Source: Clostridia bacterium
Lineage (GTDB): Bacteria > Bacillota > Clostridia > Oscillospirales > CAG-272
Length of the DNA: 64,000 nt
Reading direction: 5' to 3'
Assembly (NCBI GenBank): GCA_017451915.1
Contig: JAFTNJ010000039.1
Coordinates: forward strand, 1-64,000
In this document: positions 1 through 7,944 of the stretch, one piece after another
Layout of the letters: each line of letters opens with the position of its first letter
Position numbering within the stretch: the stretch's first letter is position 1
The notes under the pieces: generated by a model
What the model saw: only the letters and a program-made list of their open reading frames with translations
Told to the model about the DNA's origin: nothing
Databases searched by the model: none
Made by a program: the position numbers and the translations under genes

Positions 1-769
<769 letters not shown>

Positions 770-1327
770 TTAGTTCGCAACCTTTACCATTGCGTAGCGG
801 ATGACCTTATCGCCCTTGACGTATCCCTTTTGGAACACCTCTACGATCTCGTTTTCGCCCAAAGATTCATCCTCTACATGCATGACCGCATTGTGAAGGT
901 TGGGATCAAAGGTTTTGGTCTCCACCTCGGTAACGCCCATCTTATCCAGGGCATCGGCAAAGGCCTTCCCCGTCATCTCCAGGCCCTTCTTTACGGCCTC
1001 CAGATTGTCCGATCCGCTGGCCCGCTCCAGATTGTCCAGGATGGGGAGCAGATTGGCAATGCAATCGGCGTAAGCGTCGGCATAAACGCCTTCCTTTTCC
1101 TTGGCACTGCGCTTGCGGAAGTTATCGTACTCCGCCATCATGCGAAGGTATTTGTCCTCGCACTCCCGATGGGCCGCCTCCGCCTCCTCCAGCTTCTTCT
1201 GAAGGGCCGAAAGCTCGGATTCCAGCTTTTTGATCTTCTTTTTATCGGCTTTGCCGTCCGCGGTCTTGGCGGACTTTGCTTCGGGCTTTACAGCCTCCTC
1301 CGCCACCGTGTTTTTAGTTTCCTCCAT
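770..1327 (-). CDS. grpE: Nucleotide exchange factor GrpE
   Basis: GrpE releases ADP from DnaK and so drives the Hsp70 cycle. The 185-residue protein has the usual plan: an acidic/lysine-rich N-terminus, a long coiled coil (about residues 30-75), the family segment EYDNFRKRSAKEKEG and a C-terminal beta domain ending in GYVKGDKVIRYAMVKVAN. The start follows GGAGGAG with a 6-base gap and lies inside the last codons of hrcA (14-base overlap), which suggests coupled translation. Confidence 0.97.
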   Translation of the reverse strand: MEETKNTVAEEAVKPEAKSAKTADGKADKKKIKKLESELSALQKKLEEAEAAHRECEDKYLRMMAEYDNFRKRSAKEKEGVYADAYADCIANLLPILDNLERASGSDNLEAVKKGLEMTGKAFADALDKMGVTEVETKTFDPNLHNAVMHVEDESLGENEIVEVFQKGYVKGDKVIRYAMVKVAN

Positions 1328-2387
1328 TGGATTCTCCTCCGTTTGATTTGTTTGAACCGATTAAATTGGTGATATTACCGCTCAATCCCTCCAGGGTCGC
1401 CAGCACCTTGGCGTAGTCCATACGCCGCGGGCCGAGAATACCGATGGCCCCCAGAGTCTTGCCATCCTTGACGATGGGCTTGAAAACCAGGGCCGAGTTG
1501 TTCATGACCTTGACCTCGCTCTCCGAGCCGATCAGAACGCTGATGTCCTGACTCTCACTCCGGGAGACCAGATTGAGGATGTCCTCCTTCTTCTCCAAGG
1601 TTCCAAGAAGCTCCTGCAGCTGCCCTACGTCACTGTACTCCGGATACTGCAAAAGGTGATCGATGCCGCTGACGCGCATCTCTCCCTCATCCAGCTCGTT
1701 GAGCAGATCGTAGACCACCTTGATTGCGGCGTTCACCAAGGAAGATTCATACCCCATCTGGGCTTCCATCTCCATAATGATGGGCAGGGTGATCTCGTTG
1801 GCAGAGAGCCCCTTGAGGTGCTGATTGAGCACGTTTGCCAGCTTTGCCGCCAGCGCCTGGGAAATGGGAGTGGCCGTGTGCACGTGCTTGCTTTTTACCG
1901 AGCCCGTGGACGTGACCGCGATCAGGATATAATGATCGGATTCCAGATAGATGATTTCAAATTTGTTGATACTGATGGCACTCACCGGCGGCTTGATGGC
2001 AATGCCGGTGTAATTGGTCAGGTTGGAGGCCAGATTAGAGGCCGCCAACAGGATCTGATCCAATTCGCCCATCTTCGCCTTGAGCAGATCGTTGATCTGG
2101 GCAATCTCGTGGGTGGTCATGGCATAGCGCTCAATCAAAGAGTCTACGTAGAACCGATAACCAAGCTCGCTGGGAACCCGCCCCGCCGAGGCGTGAGGCT
2201 GTTCCAGATAGCCCATCTCCTCCAGCTCGGCCATTTCGTTTCGAATGGTAGCAGAGGAACAGCTCAACTGCTGATTTTGAAGGATATATTTGGAGCCCAC
2301 CGGGCCGCCGCCCTCAATGTGCGCGTCGACGATCGCTTTTAATATCTGCTTTTTCCGCTCTGTTAATCCGCGATTTTCCGAAGCCAT
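1314..2387 (-). CDS. hrcA: Heat-inducible transcription repressor HrcA
   Basis: HrcA represses class I heat-shock operons by binding CIRCE and needs GroEL to stay active. The 357-residue length is typical. The N-terminal winged helix carries LTERKKQILKAIVDAHIEGG and SSATIRNEMAELEEMGYLEQPHASAGRVPS, the HrcA signature. The C-terminus has the usual GPRRMDYAKVLATLEGLS segment. First gene of the operon, with a perfect CIRCE between it and its promoter, so it is autoregulated. Confidence 0.97.
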   Translation of the reverse strand: MASENRGLTERKKQILKAIVDAHIEGGGPVGSKYILQNQQLSCSSATIRNEMAELEEMGYLEQPHASAGRVPSELGYRFYVDSLIERYAMTTHEIAQINDLLKAKMGELDQILLAASNLASNLTNYTGIAIKPPVSAISINKFEIIYLESDHYILIAVTSTGSVKSKHVHTATPISQALAAKLANVLNQHLKGLSANEITLPIIMEMEAQMGYESSLVNAAIKVVYDLLNELDEGEMRVSGIDHLLQYPEYSDVGQLQELLGTLEKKEDILNLVSRSESQDISVLIGSESEVKVMNNSALVFKPIVKDGKTLGAIGILGPRRMDYAKVLATLEGLSGNITNLIGSNKSNGGESNGGN

Positions 2388-2427
2388 TCCAAAAACATCC
2401 TCCTTCTGTATCTTTTTCTTCCCGGTT

Positions 2428-2454
2428 TTAGCACTCTTTTGTTCGGAGTGCTAA
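2428..2454 (-). promoter_or_regulatory. CIRCE operator (HrcA binding site)
   Basis: Perfect inverted repeat TTAGCACTC-N9-GAGTGCTAA between the promoter and hrcA, matching the CIRCE consensus exactly. A lone half site GAGTGCTAA lies further upstream at 2541-2549. Confidence 0.97.
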
Positions 2455-2465
2455 TTCACGATACA

Positions 2466-2494
2466 AATTTATCACTTTTTTGCGGTTTTGTCAA
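2466..2494 (-). promoter_or_regulatory. Sigma-A promoter of hrcA-grpE-dnaK
   Basis: TTGACA (2489-2494) and TAAATT (2466-2471) with a 17-base spacer, read leftwards. The CIRCE operator starts about 11 bases downstream of the -10 box, so bound HrcA would block initiation or escape. Confidence 0.85.
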
Positions 2495-2610
2495 GAGCTT
2501 TCCGTCATTTTCTTGTGAATTTTTTGTAAACATCACATTTGAGTGCTAAAAATCAAGGAGTTTGTTCAAAAAAACAAAGAAATTAATTCATAAAATGAAT
2601 AAGGAGACCA

Positions 2611-2663
2611 AAAACGGCGGCAACGGTGGGATTCCCCGGGGAATATCCAACCGTTGCCGTCGT
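2611..2663 (-). terminator. Terminator of the sigma/VWA operon
   Basis: A 14-base stem (ACGGCGGCAACGGT with ACCGTTGCCGTCGT, one wobble) around a GGATTCCCCGGGGAATATCC inner palindrome, followed on the minus strand by a T run. It lies just after the leftward VWA gene. Confidence 0.75.
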
Positions 2664-2685
2664 GTTTACGGGTTATGCAAGCGTG

Positions 2686-4005
2686 TTATTTTTGCGCATC
2701 CTGCTTCCAATATACAGGGGGCGCAAAGGTACCTGTGTGGTAACCGTTGATCAGACGTACTATCAAGGAATTCAGTGCCTCCACCGTGACGTTGGGAAGC
2801 TGGGGATCGTGGTGGGAGTTGCCGATACCCGAATCGTCGGTGACGAACACAAAGGTTCCGCCGGTGGAAAGCGCCGCCTGACGCATCAGATACTCGGTAA
2901 GGCTATTGGCTCCGCTGCAGATCACGGGACAGATCCGAATTCCCTTCTCGGCGGCGCAAAGAACGGCATCGTAGAAGTTCTTTCGATTCTCACTTCCGGA
3001 GTGGGGCGGCGCATCCAGGATCTGGAACAGGATCCGGGTGGTGGAGTCGGAGCTCCATTGCTTCTCTATTGCCATCTTCAGCGCATCCTCCACGGCCTCG
3101 GGGGTATCCCCGCCGCCGGTGGCGCGCTGGGCGCGGATGGTAGACTGCACCGCCTCCAGACCATTCTTATTGGTTACGTCGGTGAAATCGAAATAGGCAA
3201 AGGTCTCGCTATCGGTGTGATCCCGATAGAACAGGAGTGCCAGACGGATCTGCACGCCGGGATTGGCAACCACCACCCGATTGACCACGTCGGCAATTTC
3301 GTTGTTCAGGTAGGACAGCTCATCGCCCATGGAACCGGTCACGTCCACCACGAACATGAGCTCGATGGCGTTGTTCTTGGCAGCGGCGGTGCTGACCGAA
3401 AGGGTCAGGTCTCTTTGCTCCTTGGTAAAGGGCACACTAACGGTTCCCGTGGTATGAGCAAGGGACACGTTCCCCGCCTCGGCATTGGGAAAGAGGTAGG
3501 CCACGCCTGCGGCGTTGGACACGGCGCGATAAAGGACTGCACCGCCGACATCGGTGGCAACCACCTCGGCTCCTGCCACGGGTGCTTCCCCGTTCAGCAC
3601 CGTCACACGAACACGCTGTTCGGTGGTAAAGTGCCAGGCGTTATCCCCGGTGTAGGAAGCGAATTTCCCATTTTCCTCCACCGTTTGTCCGCGGAAGAAA
3701 AGCTCTGTCCAAAGGGTGTAATTTTCGTTGTCGTCCCAGGCACCTGCGGTAATCAGGCCCGCGGGATAGGAAGTGTTGTTGGAGCCGGATTCCCCCTCCT
3801 CGGGAGCCATTCCGTCCTCGACCTTGTCGGCCATATAGCCCTCGTCCATGTCGTAGGCACCGCCCGGAGCCTCCGCCCCTGCGTAATAGCCGCCGTCGCC
3901 GGCCACGTCCTCATTCATCGCTCCGCTACAGGAGCTAAATCCAAGCAGGATACAGAGGATAAGACCAACGGCAAGGATCGTACGTAACTGTTTTGGATGC
4001 TTCAT
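2686..4005 (-). CDS. VWA-domain lipoprotein
   Basis: A 439-residue predicted lipoprotein: charged N-terminus, hydrophobic stretch and Cys26 as likely lipidation site. After a low-complexity acidic/glycine region (about 30-80) comes a beta-rich, Ig-like part (about 125-205), then a von Willebrand A domain from about 213 with the MIDAS motif DVTGS at 221-225. Metal-dependent adhesion or scaffolding outside the membrane is the family expectation; no enzyme motif was seen. Last gene of a five-gene leftward operon that starts with an ECF sigma factor, which suggests an envelope-stress or surface role. The ligand is unknown. Confidence 0.8.
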   Translation of the reverse strand: MKHPKQLRTILAVGLILCILLGFSSCSGAMNEDVAGDGGYYAGAEAPGGAYDMDEGYMADKVEDGMAPEEGESGSNNTSYPAGLITAGAWDDNENYTLWTELFFRGQTVEENGKFASYTGDNAWHFTTEQRVRVTVLNGEAPVAGAEVVATDVGGAVLYRAVSNAAGVAYLFPNAEAGNVSLAHTTGTVSVPFTKEQRDLTLSVSTAAAKNNAIELMFVVDVTGSMGDELSYLNNEIADVVNRVVVANPGVQIRLALLFYRDHTDSETFAYFDFTDVTNKNGLEAVQSTIRAQRATGGGDTPEAVEDALKMAIEKQWSSDSTTRILFQILDAPPHSGSENRKNFYDAVLCAAEKGIRICPVICSGANSLTEYLMRQAALSTGGTFVFVTDDSGIGNSHHDPQLPNVTVEALNSLIVRLINGYHTGTFAPPVYWKQDAQK

Positions 4006-4043
4006 AACGGTTCCTCCTTTTTAATAGGATGTGTTTTGACGGA

Positions 4044-5009
4044 TCAATCTTCCTTTTTGGGCGTCTCACCGATGACCGCGGTAGCCGTGGCAATGCGCGC
4101 CTTCTTCTTTTTTCTGCGAATGGCACGGATCAAAAATCCAATCCCCGTACCAATCCCCGCCAGGAGCACCAGCGTGGGAAGTGCCTCGGCCAGCCAGATG
4201 GCAAAATCCTGCAGACCAATGACAAAATCGTTCCAGCCCTCCTTAAAGGCCGCTCCGAGACGGCTTCCAAAGCGGTTGTTTTGGCTAACTGCCGAGTAAG
4301 TCAGCACCTCACGCACGCTCAGATTGATGGTGGAAAAGGCGATCTTTCCATCGTAGCGGTTGAGCTGCCCCTGGTACACGGCGATCTGCTGGGTCACCTC
4401 GGAGAGGCGTTGCTTGACCGTGAGCCAGAAATTATAATCCTTTTTGGTAGCGGTATCATTGAGAATGTCCAGCAACGAATCCCGTTCCACCTTCAGCTCC
4501 TCCAGGCGAGCCTCAATGGAATAATAGGTCTCGCTCACGTCCTCCACGTAGGAGCGGTTGCTGGTAATATTGAACATCTCTCCCATGGAGCCAACAAACG
4601 CGTCGGCATACTCGGCGGGAACCCGAATGGTAAAGGAAGCGTAGCGGGTGTAGGTAGCCGAGGAATAGTTCAGGCTTTGGTTATTCATGGAAGCACTTTC
4701 CACGTAGCCCCCCTTCTCGGCGATCAGGGCGTTCAGGGCCTCCAGAGCGGCGTCGAATTCCTTGGTCTCGGTGGAAATATCAAAGGTTTTGATGACCTTG
4801 CGCTCCGCCACCTGGGAGGAATCCACACTCACGTTCACATCGGTAAAACCGATCTCTCCCTTGCCCGCCTCATCATAGCTTCCACCGGAGGAATTGGGCT
4901 TTTCCATGTCCGAACCGTTAGACGCCTTTGCGCAGGAGGCAAAAAACAGGCACAAGCAAAGCAGACACAGAAGGACAGACGTCCATTTTGTAAAAATATT
5001 CCGTCTCAT
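4044..5009 (-). CDS. DUF4349 lipoprotein with C-terminal membrane helix
   Basis: A 321-residue protein of the DUF4349 family. Cys26 after FFAS is the likely lipidated residue. A central alpha/beta part (about 65-160) is followed by a coiled coil containing VKQRLSEVTQQIAVYQGQLNRYDG, then INLSV, a transmembrane helix near LPTLVLLAGIGTGIGFLIRAI and a basic tail. The start was chosen at MRRNIF because GAAAGGAG sits 7 bases upstream; the longer upstream frame has no such site. It lies between two VWA lipoprotein genes in the ECF sigma operon. Molecular function is unknown. Confidence 0.8.
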   Translation of the reverse strand: MRRNIFTKWTSVLLCLLCLCLFFASCAKASNGSDMEKPNSSGGSYDEAGKGEIGFTDVNVSVDSSQVAERKVIKTFDISTETKEFDAALEALNALIAEKGGYVESASMNNQSLNYSSATYTRYASFTIRVPAEYADAFVGSMGEMFNITSNRSYVEDVSETYYSIEARLEELKVERDSLLDILNDTATKKDYNFWLTVKQRLSEVTQQIAVYQGQLNRYDGKIAFSTINLSVREVLTYSAVSQNNRFGSRLGAAFKEGWNDFVIGLQDFAIWLAEALPTLVLLAGIGTGIGFLIRAIRRKKKKARIATATAVIGETPKKED

Positions 5010-5034
5010 AATAGAGCTCCTTTCAAATATCTTT

Positions 5035-6561
5035 TTATCGGGAACCAACCAGCGCTTGAACAAGGGATTGAAACTCGGTACGCTCGGGGGAAGCAGTGAG
5101 ATCCAGGGCCTTCAGGGTAGTCAGGATCGACTCCGGGGTAATGTTTCCGAGATACTGACTGCTCCGCAATACCATGGAGGTCTGAATAACACAACCGAGG
5201 AAAACGTCATCTGCGCTCGGCATCTCGCTACGCTGGGCGGAGCCAATGGAATAACGGTTCTCCAGGCTTGTATCGGTGCCGGGCTCCTTATAGCGCACGG
5301 CCAGGGACAGGTATTCGCCCTCGGGCAGAGCGGCAAGGTCGCCCATGTCCAGCTCGAAGCAGACCGTAACCTGATGTCCCGCGCCCACCTCGCCGGCGTC
5401 CTTGGTATCGTCGGTAAAGTCCTCCTCATTGAGCAGGCGGTTTTCGTAGCCGATCAGTCGGTAAGCCGCGACCACGTTGGGATCAAAGGTGACCTGGAGC
5501 TTCACGTCCTCGGCCACGGTGTAAAGCGTACCCAACAGATCGGTACCAAATACCTTTTTGGCTTCGCTTTCGCCGTCAATATAATAGTAAACACCGTTGC
5601 CGTTGTCGGCCAAAGCCTCCATGTTGGAATCCCGATAGTTACCGGTACCAAAGCCCAGGACCGAGAGATAGATCCCGGCGTTACGCTTGGCTTCCACGTA
5701 ATTCTTCAGTTCCTCAGAGGAGGAAATGCCAACGTTCAAATCGCCGTCCGAGGCCATGATGATACGGTTGTTGCCACCCTCGATCAAATTTTGCGCGGCC
5801 ACCTCGTAGGCCTTGGAAAGTCCTGCCTCGCCGTTGGTGGAGCCGCTGGCCACCAGGGAGCGAATGGCCTTTAAGATCTTCTCGGTATCTCCGCCGGAGC
5901 ATCCCGAAAGGACGACCTCCTCCTTACCGGAATAGGTGACGATGGACACCACGTCCCGATCGGTCAGCTGCTGGGTCAGGGTCTCGAAGGCTTTTTTGAG
6001 CAGAGGAAGCTTATCCTCCGAGCTCATGGAGCCCGACACATCGATGAGGAACACCAGATTATTCCCCTTCTCATTGACCGCGACCTCGGCCTGCAGCGTC
6101 ATACGGAGAAGCAGATTTTGGGGATTCCAGGGACAGGAAAAAAGCGCGGTATCCACACCAAACAGCTCTCCCTCCCCGGGAGCGGTCACGTCGTAATCAA
6201 AATAATTGATGAATTCCTCGGTACGAAAATGGTTGCCCAGATCCTGCAAGGCATCCAACGTATATCCGTGCTGTATCAGCTTGCGGAAATAGGCGTACGA
6301 GGCGGTATCCACGTCGGCCGAAAGGGTTGCCACCGCTTGATCGGCGGTCCGGATAAAGGGATTCTCCAATGGCCGCTGATCCCCGTCGGGTGTGGTTTCG
6401 GGCATGGCGTCCTCTGACGGGAGTGCCATATCTATGTCGGGGGCATCCAAATTCGGCATCTCGGGCGCGTAAGCATCCCCGGCGGCCGCGCAGGACGCAA
6501 GGGAGAGCAAAAGGGCTCCGGCAAGGAATATTCCTACAAGTGTTTTCATTCGTTTCATCAT
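5035..6561 (-). CDS. YfbK-type VWA lipoprotein
   Basis: A 508-residue lipoprotein (lipobox LASC, Cys24). It matches the YfbK-like architecture: an N-terminal segment with NPF and TFSADVDTASY-like ATLSADVDTASYAYFRK (about 67-95), a von Willebrand A domain from about 165 with MIDAS DVSGS at 174-178, and a C-terminal VWA-associated region. These proteins are membrane-anchored and thought to bind protein partners through metal; the partner here is unknown. It follows the anti-sigma gene by 25 bases and precedes the DUF4349 gene by 25 bases, in one operon. Confidence 0.85.
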   Translation of the reverse strand: MMKRMKTLVGIFLAGALLLSLASCAAAGDAYAPEMPNLDAPDIDMALPSEDAMPETTPDGDQRPLENPFIRTADQAVATLSADVDTASYAYFRKLIQHGYTLDALQDLGNHFRTEEFINYFDYDVTAPGEGELFGVDTALFSCPWNPQNLLLRMTLQAEVAVNEKGNNLVFLIDVSGSMSSEDKLPLLKKAFETLTQQLTDRDVVSIVTYSGKEEVVLSGCSGGDTEKILKAIRSLVASGSTNGEAGLSKAYEVAAQNLIEGGNNRIIMASDGDLNVGISSSEELKNYVEAKRNAGIYLSVLGFGTGNYRDSNMEALADNGNGVYYYIDGESEAKKVFGTDLLGTLYTVAEDVKLQVTFDPNVVAAYRLIGYENRLLNEEDFTDDTKDAGEVGAGHQVTVCFELDMGDLAALPEGEYLSLAVRYKEPGTDTSLENRYSIGSAQRSEMPSADDVFLGCVIQTSMVLRSSQYLGNITPESILTTLKALDLTASPERTEFQSLVQALVGSR

Positions 6562-6586
6562 TTTATACCGTCCTTTCCAAAAAGCA

Positions 6587-7207
6587 TCAGGTTAAAAGAT
6601 CCGAAACAAGAGTTGTAAAGGATTGGGAGGGATATAGCTCGGGATCGTAGTCAAAGAGCTCACCGTAGCCAACGGTGCCCGCGGTTTGTTGGAGGTAAGG
6701 GGTGATGACGGTGCCGTCACCGCAAAGGATCCAAACGCGATATTGCAGGGATACCTCCTCCTCCCCCACCGAGGTTCCTTCGGTGGCGGCGCGGGTCAGA
6801 CGCTGCAGCTCGCCGTAAGTCAAGGGGCGACTGACGCAAAGGGTATCACTTCCCTCCTCCTGCCACACCAGGTAGGCCTGCTTTCCAAAGAAGTTCAGCT
6901 CCTCCCGAGAGGAAAGCTCGGTGTAACGCAGTTCGGCACTTGCATTGGTCAGCATGGCATCCAGAGAGACGTAGGGGGCGCCATCGCCGCTGGAGTTGCT
7001 CTCCTGGCCGGCGTTGTTTTTGGCAGGCAACAGCAGGGTGACGAATAGGATACAGCAAACCAAAAGGCTGGCCGCCACGGCAAGATACTTGGGCATCATG
7101 CTCCTTCGTTTGGGTCGGTAGGCCATGGCCTCGGCTACCAACACGTCGCTGATGCCTCCGATCTCATCGAACAGATAAGCGACTTTTTCTTCTTTCGTGT
7201 GTCTCAT
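6587..7207 (-). CDS. Putative anti-sigma factor, single-pass membrane protein
   Basis: A 206-residue protein: a basic cytoplasmic N-terminus (about 1-38), one transmembrane helix (YLAVAASLLVCCILFVTLLL, about 41-60) and an extracytoplasmic domain. Its start overlaps the stop of the ECF sigma gene by four bases (ATGA), the usual coupling of a sigma factor with its membrane anti-sigma. No zinc-binding anti-sigma motif is present, so the role is inferred from position and topology. Confidence 0.7.
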   Translation of the reverse strand: MRHTKEEKVAYLFDEIGGISDVLVAEAMAYRPKRRSMMPKYLAVAASLLVCCILFVTLLLPAKNNAGQESNSSGDGAPYVSLDAMLTNASAELRYTELSSREELNFFGKQAYLVWQEEGSDTLCVSRPLTYGELQRLTRAATEGTSVGEEEVSLQYRVWILCGDGTVITPYLQQTAGTVGYGELFDYDPELYPSQSFTTLVSDLLT

Positions 7208-7755
7208 AGCAGCTCCTGTTCCTCCAAAAATTGACGCAGACTCTCACGTACGCGGTGAAGCGTGACCTTGACCTTGGATTCCCCCAGCTGCATGGCCGAT
7301 GCGATCTCGGCCACCGGCTGAGAATAGAAATAACGGCGAATGAACATCACCCGTTTTTCCTTCTCCAGAGCGGCCAGGAAGGCATCCAGGGCCTTGGAAA
7401 GCCTGCCGTTTTCATATTCCTCCACCACGCTGATCGAGGAAGGAATACACTCCCCCAGCTCCTCGGTGAGATTTTCCATTCCTCCCCGCTTTTGCCGATG
7501 GGTGGCGCGAAAGCGATCCACCGAGATCCGACGGGTGATTTTGGAAAGAAAGGCACCAAGATAGGCGGGACGCGCCGTGGGCATGGCGTTCCAGGCATCC
7601 AGATAGGTGTCATTGACACACTCCTCCGCATCCTCTCTCGACGATAGCAGGGAGAGGGAGAGGGCCTTGAGCATTTTTCCGTACTTTTTGTCGGACTCTC
7701 CAATGGCATTCTCATTGCGCTCCCAGTAGAGATCCACGATCTTGCAATCCTCCAT
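7204..7755 (-). CDS. ECF-type RNA polymerase sigma factor
   Basis: A 183-residue sigma-70 family factor. Region 2 covers about residues 20-90 (SREDAEECVNDTYLDAWNAMP, ITRRISVDRFRATHRQKRG) and region 4 about 115-175, with a helix-turn-helix in FYSQPVAEIASAMQLGESKVKVTLHRVR. Start has AGGAG 6 bases upstream. It heads the operon with its likely anti-sigma factor, two VWA lipoproteins and a DUF4349 lipoprotein. A housekeeping-type promoter precedes it. Confidence 0.93.
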   Translation of the reverse strand: MEDCKIVDLYWERNENAIGESDKKYGKMLKALSLSLLSSREDAEECVNDTYLDAWNAMPTARPAYLGAFLSKITRRISVDRFRATHRQKRGGMENLTEELGECIPSSISVVEEYENGRLSKALDAFLAALEKEKRVMFIRRYFYSQPVAEIASAMQLGESKVKVTLHRVRESLRQFLEEQELL

Positions 7756-7853
7756 AATAAACTCCTGTTTTTTCGGGCTTCACCTAATATGTCGCCGTTT
7801 TTTGGAATTGGTTACAGCTTTTTCGAATTTTTAGAAAAATTTTTTCTACCTTT

Positions 7854-7882
7854 ATCATAGCAGAAATGAGAACAAATGTCAA
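7854..7882 (-). promoter_or_regulatory. Promoter of the ECF sigma/VWA operon
   Basis: TTGACA (7877-7882) and TATGAT (7854-7859), 17-base spacer, read leftwards. This near-consensus sigma-A promoter means the ECF gene is at least partly expressed by the housekeeping factor. It sits directly after the terminator of the upstream operon. Confidence 0.85.
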
Positions 7883-7888
7883 TAACAA

Positions 7889-7931
7889 TTAAAAAGGAAG
7901 AGAAGCTCCGCAGGGAATTTCTCTTCCTTTT
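7889..7931 (-). terminator. Terminator of the carbohydrate operon
   Basis: A 13-base perfect stem (AAAAGGAAGAGAA with TTCTCTTCCTTTT) just after the GH127-ThuA gene, followed on the minus strand by TTTTTAATTG. Confidence 0.85.
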
Positions 7932-7944
7932 GTTTTATTTATGC

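Noticed and set aside
2541..2549. Second CIRCE site
   Set aside because: Only one half (GAGTGCTAA) is present; the partner arm at nine-base spacing is missing.
2562..2750. Small plus-strand frame between hrcA and the VWA operon
   Set aside because: It runs through the terminator hairpin and into the antisense of the VWA gene; no ribosome site.
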